10,296 nt of DNA from JAZNOQ01 sp045589215 (GTDB lineage Bacteria > Bacillota > Clostridia > Oscillospirales > CAG-272): NCBI GenBank assembly GCA_045589215.1, contig JAZNOQ010000094.1, positions 1-10,296 of the forward strand, given 5' to 3'. A model generated the notes under the pieces. That model was given only the letters and a program-made list of their open reading frames with translations, made no database searches and was not told where the DNA came from. A program made the position numbers and the translations under genes. Below, piece by piece: positions 1 through 5,358 of the stretch. Position 1 is the first letter of the stretch; each line of letters begins with the position of its first letter.

Positions 1-58
<58 letters not shown>

Positions 59-63
59 CAAAG

Positions 64-89
64 AAGCAGGTCATTTGACCTGCTTTTTT
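64..89 (+). terminator. Rho-independent terminator of the tRNA-Asn transcript
   Basis: GCAGGTC (66-72) pairs with GACCTGC (77-83) over a four-base loop, and six T follow at 84-89. It starts seven bases after the CCA end of the tRNA. Confidence 0.9.
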
Positions 90-114
90 CGTTGGCTCTT
101 TTTCTTGGCTTTTA

Positions 115-250
115 CTGTCAACGTTTTGCTTGACGGTTATGCCTCCCCCGACTGATCGGGAGATCACCAAAACAAGGAGTCCCGAAGCCGATCAAGCGTA
201 GGCGCGCGGGACGACTATGTTTTGGGAAGAGATGACTGTTAATCATTATT
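115..250. other. Gene-free stretch rich in inverted repeats; possible structured RNA
   Basis: The bases between the tRNA terminator and the next promoter (about 90-310) contain no convincing gene but several potential hairpins in series. GTCAA (117-121) can pair with TTGAC (130-134). CCGA (148-151) can pair with TCGG (156-159), inside CTC/GAG. A longer stem has outer arms CCAAAACA (167-174) and TGTTTTGG (218-225) and inner arms GTCCCG (179-184) and CGGGAC (207-212), with GCC/GGC inside. It ends in a palindromic copy of the tRNA anticodon arm (232-246). I recognise no RNA family and see no clear promoter, so an expressed RNA is only one option; remnants of a mobile or duplicated segment is another. 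Confidence 0.4.
232..246 (+). repeat. Direct repeat copy 2, tRNA-Asn anticodon-arm duplicate
   Basis: ATGACTGTTAATCAT is identical to bases 9-23 of the tRNA and lies 223 bp downstream. The flanks are not tRNA-like: no T arm or acceptor strand follows, so this is not a second tRNA gene. It could be a recombination-site remnant, since integrases often use tRNA anticodon arms, a relic of a decayed tRNA copy, or chance. Against a normal attachment site, the identity does not run on to the 3' end of the tRNA. Confidence 0.7.
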
Positions 251-310
251 TTAGCTTTGCACTTTTTCTCCGACCTTTTGGACTTGAAGGCGCGACTTTA
301 TAGAAATGCA

Positions 311-339
311 TTGAAAAAATGGTGATTTTGTGATACAAT
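311..339 (+). promoter_or_regulatory. Sigma-A promoter of the small PH-like gene
   Basis: The -35 box is TTGAAA (311-316) and the -10 box TACAAT (334-339), with a 17-base spacer and a TGA extended -10 (331-333). Transcription should begin near 346, giving a short leader to the ATG at 369. The -10 region is almost identical to that of the wecB promoter at 924-942. Confidence 0.8.
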
Positions 340-368
340 ACAATATAGTAAAGAAAGGCGGTGGATAT

Positions 369-773
369 ATGAGTTGGAAAGATGATTTCAAAAAGAGCTT
401 TGATTTAACTTATGAACTTGTTAATGGAAAAGTGTGGAACTTAAAATATCCATGCTATGGTGGTAGGTTTTATTGGTTTTTAATTTCACGACATTTTGAG
501 AATCTATATTTCTATTTAACGCAAAATGCTCTGATATATACGGCAAGCAGTGCTTATATCACCGAGATCCCTTTTGATACGATAAAGAAATTATCAATTA
601 AGAGAGGCTTGTTCGTTAAGGCATCAATCCATATTCATATAGTTGCCGATAAAAACTATCATTTACTGCTCAAAGATATGAAATGGTTATCTACCAGGAT
701 GACAGGCAATAACGAAGATAATATAAGCGGCTTTATAGCGACACTTCAAGCAAGTGTCAAGAATAATAAATAA
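369..773 (+). CDS. Small AT-rich hypothetical protein, PH-like fold predicted
   Basis: The protein has 134 residues and I do not recognise a named family. I chose the ATG at 369 because AAGGCGGTGG lies just before it; the frame is open back to a GTG at 330, but that codon lies within the promoter. There is no signal peptide and no clear membrane segment. Residues about 45-100 alternate short hydrophobic strands with turns (YFYL, ALIYT, ITEIPFDTIKKLSIKRG, SIHIHIVAD, YHLLLKD) and are followed by a probable C-terminal helix (GFIATLQ, 121-127). That strand order, with the 'I..IPFDTIKKL.I' stretch, resembles bacterial PH-like (DUF304/GRAM-type) domains; this is inference. The gene is much more AT-rich than its neighbours, has its own promoter and terminator, and lies near a tRNA gene, all of which fit horizontal gain. 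Confidence 0.75.
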   Translation: MSWKDDFKKSFDLTYELVNGKVWNLKYPCYGGRFYWFLISRHFENLYFYLTQNALIYTASSAYITEIPFDTIKKLSIKRGLFVKASIHIHIVADKNYHLLLKDMKWLSTRMTGNNEDNISGFIATLQASVKNNK

Positions 774-803
774 AGATTCAAAATTGTTGGGTCAACTCAA
801 AAG

Positions 804-837
804 AAAGCCTGAGGCAATCGCCTCGGGCTTTCCTTTT
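804..837 (+). terminator. Terminator after the small PH-like gene
   Basis: AAAGCCTGAGGC (804-815) pairs with GCCTCGGGCTTT (820-831), with one T-G pair and a four-base AATC loop. A T-rich tail (834-837) follows. Confidence 0.85.
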
Positions 838-903
838 GCTTTCTCTTTGTTCTGCTCGAACCGGAAAGGCATCGTGATCCTTTCAGAAAATGGTATACAT
901 TGA

Positions 904-932
904 TTGACAAGTCGAATTCTTTATGATACAAT
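904..932 (+). promoter_or_regulatory. Sigma-A promoter of wecB
   Basis: A perfect -35 box TTGACA (904-909) is followed after 17 bases by TACAAT (927-932), with an extended -10 TGA at 924-926. The predicted start near 939 leaves a leader of about 60 bases before the wecB ATG. No transcription stop is seen between wecB and the next gene, so this promoter probably serves both. Confidence 0.85.
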
Positions 933-1000
933 AGAATATACTGTGAAATGTGAACGATATTCCCTACGCACAAAGCAGTACTTGAACCGAATTTTGCCAT

Positions 1001-2110
1001 ATGAAAACTGTTATGCTTATCTTTGGCACAAGACCCGAGGCCATCAAGATGTGCCCGCTTGTGAATGAACTGAAAGCAAGAGAAGGCATCAAAACCGTAG
1101 TCTGTGTGACCGGTCAGCATCGGGAGATGCTCGATCGGGTTCTGAACGCCTTCGGCGTTATCCCCGACTACGACTTGTCTATCATGAAGGACGGTCAAAC
1201 CCTTTTCGATATCACGGCGAACGTTCTGAACGGGCTGAGGGACATCCTTGACGAGGCTCGTCCCGACGTCGTATTGGTTCACGGAGACACCTCCACGACC
1301 TTCTCGGCGGCTCTCGCCTGCTTTTACAGACAGATCCCCGTCGGACACGTTGAGGCGGGACTTCGCACGTATCACACCATGAGCCCCTACCCCGAGGAAT
1401 TCAACCGACGAGCCGTTTCGATCATTTCTGCATACGATTTTGCTCCCACCGAGCGGTCGAAAAATAATCTTCTCCGCGAGGGCAAGCGTGAAAGCAGCAT
1501 CTTTGTCACGGGCAACACCGCGATCGATGCGCTGAGGACCACCGTTCGCGCGGATCACTTCCATCCCGAGCTTATGTGGGCAGAGGGCAGCCGCCTCATC
1601 CTGATCACCGCACACCGCCGTGAAAATCTGGGGAAGCCGATGCATCATATGTTCCGCGCGATCCGCCGCGTGATGGATGAGCATCCCGACGTGAAGGCGA
1701 TCTGTCCGGTCCACCCAAACCCCGCCGTCCGCGAGGCTGCCGAAGCAGAGCTAAAGGGATGTGACCGCATCCACGTCATCGATCCGCTTGACGTTTTGGA
1801 TTTTCACAACCTTCTCGCCCGCAGCTTTTTGGTTTTGACCGACAGCGGCGGAATTCAGGAGGAGGCACCCGCTCTCGGTAAGCCCGTGCTCGTGATGCGC
1901 GACACCACCGAGCGCCCCGAAGGAGTCGAGGCGGGAACGGTAAGACTCGTCGGAACAAACGAAGGGGGCATTTACAAAAGCTTCAAGGAGCTTCTTGAAG
2001 ACAGCGCGGCGTTTCACGCGATGGCGAAGGCGAAAAATCCCTACGGGGACGGCTTTGCCTGCCGTAGGATCGCTGACGTAATAGAAGGAAAAGGACATTT
2101 TTACGCTTGA
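1001..2110 (+). CDS. wecB: UDP-N-acetylglucosamine 2-epimerase (non-hydrolysing)
   Basis: This cytoplasmic enzyme (369 aa, the usual length) interconverts UDP-GlcNAc and UDP-ManNAc, a sugar donor for teichoic acids and other wall or capsule polymers. It has the two Rossmann-like domains of the GT-B-like epimerase fold. The N-terminal signature is FGTRPEAIKMCPL (8-20). HGDTST (94-99) holds Asp96. HVEAGLR carries Glu118 and PEEFNRR carries Glu132/133. TAHRREN carries His205, which matches the catalytic His of E. coli WecB. The UDP-binding end is TDSGGIQEEAPALGKPV (280-296) followed by TERPEG. In Bacillota the same enzyme is often named MnaA. No good ribosome binding site precedes the ATG at 1001, but homology starts right there. 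A 6-bp hairpin (2104-2121) spans the stop codon and lacks a T run, so it is not a terminator; the next gene starts 73 bp on and is probably co-transcribed. Confidence 0.95.
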   Translation: MKTVMLIFGTRPEAIKMCPLVNELKAREGIKTVVCVTGQHREMLDRVLNAFGVIPDYDLSIMKDGQTLFDITANVLNGLRDILDEARPDVVLVHGDTSTTFSAALACFYRQIPVGHVEAGLRTYHTMSPYPEEFNRRAVSIISAYDFAPTERSKNNLLREGKRESSIFVTGNTAIDALRTTVRADHFHPELMWAEGSRLILITAHRRENLGKPMHHMFRAIRRVMDEHPDVKAICPVHPNPAVREAAEAELKGCDRIHVIDPLDVLDFHNLLARSFLVLTDSGGIQEEAPALGKPVLVMRDTTERPEGVEAGTVRLVGTNEGGIYKSFKELLEDSAAFHAMAKAKNPYGDGFACRRIADVIEGKGHFYA

Positions 2111-2183
2111 CACCACAAGCGACCAAGTACAAAGCTACCGTTTCATCTCGATAAACAAATATACGGGAGGATCTTATAAAAAT

Positions 2184-2936
2184 ATGATACCGAAAAAGAT
2201 ACATTACTGCTGGTTTGGCGGAAATCCGAAAAGCGAGATCATTGAAAAATGCATCGAAAGCTGGAAGAAATTTCTCCCCGAATACGAGCTTGTGGAATGG
2301 AATGAAACGAATTTCGACATCCATATCTGCAAATACGTCGAGGAGGCTTACGAACGGAAAAAGTGGGCGTTCGTTGCAGATTACTGCAGGATCTGGGCAT
2401 TAAACCGCGAGGGCGGCGTCTATTTTGACACCGATGTTGAGGTGATCAAGCCAACGGGGGATATTTTCTCCGCCCCTTGCGTTGGCTTTGAATCGGAAAA
2501 GGTGATAAACCCCGGGCTCGTGATGGCATGTCCCGCAAACGATTGGCTGTGTCAGCTGATGCTTGAGGAGTACGACGAGGACTCCTTCATTCTGGAGGAC
2601 GGTTCAAACAATTACAGAACGATCTGCGACAGAATGACGCGTTTTCTGACAGAAAAGGGGCTTCGCCTCGACAATTCCCTTCAAGAGGTCGAGGGCTACA
2701 ACGTTTATCCCACCGAATATTTTAATCCCTACAATTCGAAAAAGGACTGCTTTGAGGTCACGGAAAAGACCGTAACGCTGCACCGTTTTCTTGCGTCGTG
2801 GCAGACCGAGGATTCCTACACGATCACGAAGGAAATGAGCTTCAAGGGAAAGATCTTCGTCCTTCTCGTGAAGGTTTTCGGGCTCGAAGGCGCGAAGAAA
2901 ATTCGGAAATTCATCAAGCACCCCTTCGGGAAATAA
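2184..2936 (+). CDS. GT32-type glycosyltransferase with a DXD motif
   Basis: The protein has 250 residues and is a sugar transferase of the 'Gly_transf_sug' group (GT32, related to yeast OCH1 and the clostridial toxin catalytic fold). It opens with IPKKIHYCWFGG (2-13), the donor-binding start typical of this family. WAFVADYCRIWAL (61-73) is followed by REGGVYFDTDVEV (75-87), where Asp82-Thr83-Asp84 is the metal- and nucleotide-sugar-binding DXD. NPGLVMACP and a late LHRFLASWQ (His/Trp) are also family hallmarks. There is no signal peptide or membrane anchor, so it should act on the cytoplasmic side. GGGAGG (2165-2170) is the ribosome binding site, set slightly far from the ATG. Placed behind wecB, it probably helps build a surface polysaccharide; donor and acceptor sugars cannot be told. 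Confidence 0.9.
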   Translation: MIPKKIHYCWFGGNPKSEIIEKCIESWKKFLPEYELVEWNETNFDIHICKYVEEAYERKKWAFVADYCRIWALNREGGVYFDTDVEVIKPTGDIFSAPCVGFESEKVINPGLVMACPANDWLCQLMLEEYDEDSFILEDGSNNYRTICDRMTRFLTEKGLRLDNSLQEVEGYNVYPTEYFNPYNSKKDCFEVTEKTVTLHRFLASWQTEDSYTITKEMSFKGKIFVLLVKVFGLEGAKKIRKFIKHPFGK

Positions 2937-2942
2937 AAAGAC

Positions 2943-2981
2943 GGGGCTGATTCACTTATTCAGTGAATCAGCCCCATTTTT
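2943..2981. terminator. Bidirectional terminator between convergent genes
   Basis: A perfect 14-bp stem, GGGGCTGATTCACT (2943-2956) with AGTGAATCAGCCCC (2962-2975), closes a five-base loop. T-rich tails occur on both strands: ATTTTT on the plus side, and CTTTTTATTT when read on the minus strand. It serves the glycosyltransferase gene and the leftward CofE-like gene. Confidence 0.95.
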
Positions 2982-2992
2982 ATCTGTCACGA

Positions 2993-4177
2993 TCACTCGG
3001 TCGTGTAGTTATCAAAGTAGCCCTGGATATAGATGATCGGCGTTCCCTTGTCGCCCGAGCCCGAGGTAAGGTCGCAAAGCGAACCGATGAGGTCGGTGAG
3101 GCGGCGCGGGGTGGTTCCCATCTGCCCTTCCTGCTTCGTATCCTTGTGCTGGATCTTTTCTTCGATCGCGGCACGGAGCTCCGCACCCGAAAGATTTGCA
3201 AAATCGTTGTCTGCAAGGTACTTCAGCTTCAGCTCGTTCGGCGTTCCCTCAAGTCCTGCGGTGTATGCGGGGGAAACGACCGGGTCTGCAAGCTCCCAGA
3301 TCTTACCGACGGGGTCCTTGAACGCACCGTCTCCGTAGACCATGACCTCTACGAGCTTGCCCGTCTTTTCGAGAAGGCGGTCCTGGATCGCCTTTACGAG
3401 GGGATAGCAGTCGCGGGGGAAGAGCTTGACCTTGTCGTCAGTTGCCTTGTTCGAGCCGAGCAGTCCGTACTCGGGATTGTAACCGCTGTCTCTGATCGGA
3501 GCGGACATGATATCGTCCATACCATAAACGTTCTTGGCACCTGCCGCCTTGAGGAGACGCTTCGTGCGGTGACGGCTATGGATATCGCAAGCAAGCACGT
3601 TATCCGTATATTTCAGGATCGCGCGGGGATCGTTCGCGAAAATGATCTCGCAATCAGCGCCCTCGGCTCTGACGAGACTCTCGTAATATTCTACGTAATC
3701 AACACCCGTGAAGGTATGCTTTTCATAGCCGAAGCACTCGCGGTAACGCTTCACGTCAAGCACGTCGCTGTACGGATTGATTCCCTTCTCGTCGATCGCG
3801 TCGAGGCTGACGAGATGATTTCCGACCTCGTCGGAGGGATAGGACAGGCAGATCACGATCTTCTTCGCACCTCTCGCGATACCCGTGAGGCAAACCGAGA
3901 AGCGGTTGCGGCTGAGGATCGGGAATACAACGCCGACGGTCTCCCCGCCGAACTTCGTGCGAACGTCCTCTGCAATATTATCGATGGTAACGTAATTCTC
4001 CTGTGCGCGAGCAACGATCGACTCGGTCATCGCAACGATGTCGCGGTTTCTGATTTCAAAGCCTCCGTCTTTCGAGGCATCGAGAACACTCTTCGTAACG
4101 ATTTCTACGAGATCGTCTCCACCTCGGATAATGGGGGCACGAACGCCACGGGATACAGTACCGATCATACGGCTCAT
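2993..4177 (-). CDS. CofE-like protein (coenzyme F420-0:L-glutamate ligase family), function unclear
   Basis: The protein has 394 residues from the ATG at 4177. I prefer this start because AAGGAG lies 11 bases upstream and the promoter at 4260-4288 would exclude the longer frame that begins at 4315. The N-terminal part fits the F420 ligase domain: IRGGDDLVEIV (17-27) matches the 'GDDL' segment, and RNRDIVAMTESIVARAQ (43-59) matches the metal/GTP-site region. In true CofE enzymes this domain adds glutamate to F420-0 using GTP. Here the protein is much longer than archaeal CofE (about 250 aa). It continues with NDPRAI, ACDIHSRHRTKRLLKAAGAKNVYGMDD (197-222) and a C-terminal TSGSGDKGTPIIYIQGY (371-387). 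No other F420 gene is nearby, and gut Clostridia are not known F420 makers, so it more likely ligates an amino acid to something else. It is a single-gene unit with its own promoter. Confidence 0.8.
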   Translation of the reverse strand: MSRMIGTVSRGVRAPIIRGGDDLVEIVTKSVLDASKDGGFEIRNRDIVAMTESIVARAQENYVTIDNIAEDVRTKFGGETVGVVFPILSRNRFSVCLTGIARGAKKIVICLSYPSDEVGNHLVSLDAIDEKGINPYSDVLDVKRYRECFGYEKHTFTGVDYVEYYESLVRAEGADCEIIFANDPRAILKYTDNVLACDIHSRHRTKRLLKAAGAKNVYGMDDIMSAPIRDSGYNPEYGLLGSNKATDDKVKLFPRDCYPLVKAIQDRLLEKTGKLVEVMVYGDGAFKDPVGKIWELADPVVSPAYTAGLEGTPNELKLKYLADNDFANLSGAELRAAIEEKIQHKDTKQEGQMGTTPRRLTDLIGSLCDLTSGSGDKGTPIIYIQGYFDNYTTE

Positions 4178-4259
4178 AAAAAGACCAACTCCTTCTTTTT
4201 GCTGCCAAGCGCATCGTTTTACGCCGGGCAGGGGCAACTTAATTTTACCACCACTCCAT

Positions 4260-4288
4260 AGTATACCAAAAAAAATTGTCTTTGTAAA
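4260..4288 (-). promoter_or_regulatory. Sigma-A promoter of the CofE-like gene
   Basis: On the minus strand the -35 box is TTTACA (4288-4283) and the -10 box TATACT (4265-4260), with a 17-base spacer that is mostly T. Transcription starts near 4253, giving a leader of about 75 bases to the ATG at 4177. Confidence 0.8.
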
Positions 4289-4303
4289 GGGATTTTGAGA
4301 AAA

Positions 4304-4342
4304 AAACGGAAGCAATTTTAATTTTTTTTACATTTGTGCTTC
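4304..4342 (-). terminator. Possible weak terminator of the AraC-family gene
   Basis: Read on the minus strand just after the araC stop, GAAGC is repeated as GCTTC after an AT-rich loop, and AAACGG/CCGTTT can extend the stem past a bulge. A T run follows. The long loop and the bulge make it a weak candidate, and read-through into the CofE-like gene is possible. Confidence 0.35.
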
Positions 4343-4346
4343 TTTT

Positions 4347-5108
4347 CTACCGTTTGAAGTCATAGTCGTACTGCGATGGGGATACGCCGATGATCCGCTT
4401 AAACTGCACGGTGAAATGCTTATAATCACGAAAGCCGCACCGCTCTGCGACCTCCTGAAGGGTGAAATACCCCGATAGGATCAGGGTTGCGGCGTGTCTG
4501 ATGCGATACTGCAGGACGTATTGCTTCGGGGACATTCCGAATTCCTCACGGAAAAGCCTTCTGAAATAGACCTCGCTCATAAAGGCATGCTCTGCCGCCG
4601 AGGAGAGTTCGAAATCGGGGCAAAGACAATTCTGTTCGATATAGCGCACTGCGGCATCGATCTTCCCGTGCGGAGGTCTTTTCTCCGCGTTTTCGCGGTA
4701 GATCTCGGCAAAAATGCGATTGAGGATCGCCGTGCAGTCATAGCGGTACGCCGTTTCTTTGCGATTCCACGTGTCGAGAAGCTGCTCAAAAAGCGCGCGG
4801 TATCGCTCGGGCTCCCTTGGGCGATAGACCTCGATCTCACTTCCCTGAAAGTTCAGCGGGCTGAAATGAACGACGATCAGACGGTCCCTCCGCGAATGCC
4901 GCACGTATTCAACGGCGGACGGGAAATAAGTAACAGTGCCGTCCGTAAGATGGAGACTCGTATGACGGGATTCTATGTCCGCGTCGCCCTCAAACCGAAA
5001 GGACAGTGCGTCAAAATTCCGTCCGCCCGTTTTTGCATGAGAGCTTCCGTGATCTAGATACAACACGTCAAGAATTTGAAAGGAGAGTGCCTCCTCTGTA
5101 AAGATCAT
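4347..5108 (-). CDS. AraC-family transcriptional regulator
   Basis: The protein has 253 residues, a normal length. The N-terminal half (about 1-100) is strand-rich with LHLTDGTVTYFPSAVEY (52-68), typical of a cupin-like sugar-sensing domain. The C-terminal half (about 150-253) holds the two helix-turn-helix motifs of AraC/XylS proteins: SSAAEHAFMSEVYFRRLFRE (169-188) then FGMSPKQYVLQYRIRHA, and TLQEVAERCGFRDYKHFTVQ (216-235) then FKRIIGVSPSQY. A strong GGAGGTGATC sits seven bases before the ATG. It is divergent from the GH10 operon, so by position it is the likely activator of those genes. The ligand is unknown; a xylo-oligosaccharide or breakdown product would fit. Confidence 0.93.
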   Translation of the reverse strand: MIFTEEALSFQILDVLYLDHGSSHAKTGGRNFDALSFRFEGDADIESRHTSLHLTDGTVTYFPSAVEYVRHSRRDRLIVVHFSPLNFQGSEIEVYRPREPERYRALFEQLLDTWNRKETAYRYDCTAILNRIFAEIYRENAEKRPPHGKIDAAVRYIEQNCLCPDFELSSAAEHAFMSEVYFRRLFREEFGMSPKQYVLQYRIRHAATLILSGYFTLQEVAERCGFRDYKHFTVQFKRIIGVSPSQYDYDFKR

Positions 5109-5130
5109 CCGATCACCTCCAACTGTTCTG

Positions 5131-5164
5131 TTTTATTATAAATCATTTTTATTATAAATCATTT
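5131..5164. repeat. Tandem duplication of a 16-bp unit in the araC promoter
   Basis: TTTTATTATAAATCAT occurs twice in tandem (5131-5146 and 5147-5162), followed by TT, so 18 bases match at a 16-base period. Each copy holds a minus-strand TATAAT. The duplication spans the -10 box and the transcription start of the regulator gene. Confidence 0.85.
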
Positions 5165-5179
5165 GTTTCGAAAAGTCAA
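5151..5179 (-). promoter_or_regulatory. Sigma-A promoter of the AraC-family gene
   Basis: On the minus strand TTGACT (5179-5174) and TATAAT (5156-5151) are separated by 17 bases, close to consensus. A second TATAAT at 5140-5135 comes from the tandem repeat described separately; only the upstream copy has correct spacing to this -35 box. Confidence 0.8.
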
Positions 5180-5235
5180 CTCCCTCGAAAATTTCGGTAC
5201 ATTCGGGAAAAGACGGGGTTTCCATCGGTCGTGTT

Positions 5236-5264
5236 GCGAAAATTATCCTTTTTTGCGCGAAAAT
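5236..5264 (+). promoter_or_regulatory. Candidate AraC-type operator: 21-bp-spaced direct repeat
   Basis: GCGAAAAT occurs at 5236-5243 and again at 5257-5264, exactly 21 bp apart, which is two helical turns and the usual spacing of AraC-family half-sites. The second copy ends five bases before the -35 box of the GH10 operon. The assignment to the divergent regulator is inference from position and spacing. Confidence 0.5.
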
Positions 5265-5268
5265 CGGG

Positions 5269-5297
5269 TTGTTTTGGCGCGATAAATCTGCTACAAT
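5269..5297 (+). promoter_or_regulatory. Promoter of the GH10 operon with a weak -35 box
   Basis: The -10 box TACAAT (5292-5297) has a 17-base spacer to TTGTTT (5269-5274), which matches only four of six consensus bases. A poor -35 beside a direct repeat suggests an activator-dependent promoter. The leader to the first gene is about 55 bases. Confidence 0.65.
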
Positions 5298-5358
5298 AAA
5301 ATCGTTGAATGAAAATTCATACTGAACTCTGTATATCCACCCGAAAGGAGAACCAAAA

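Noticed and set aside
144..246. Second, decayed tRNA-Asn gene (TCCCCC at 144-149 plus the anticodon arm copy at 232-246)
   Set aside because: The parts are too far apart, and no D arm, T arm or acceptor 3' strand lies at the right places.
330..368. GTG start at 330 for the small PH-like gene
   Set aside because: This GTG lies within the extended -10 promoter region, upstream of the predicted transcription start; the ATG at 369 has a ribosome binding site.
864..884. Hairpin GAAAGG/CCTTTC upstream of the wecB promoter
   Set aside because: Only six pairs, no T run, and it lies before the promoter; likely chance.
797..1714. Minus-strand open frame opposite wecB
   Set aside because: It overlaps a clear terminator and promoter on the plus strand and shows no recognisable domain.
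2963..4261. Plus-strand open frame (432 codons) opposite the CofE-like gene
   Set aside because: It starts inside the bidirectional terminator and mirrors the codon bias of the minus-strand gene; it has no ribosome binding site or family motif.
4178..4315. Longer N-terminus for the CofE-like protein, from a start at 4315
   Set aside because: The extra 46 residues run through a good promoter (4260-4288) and match no family; the ATG at 4177 has its own AAGGAG.
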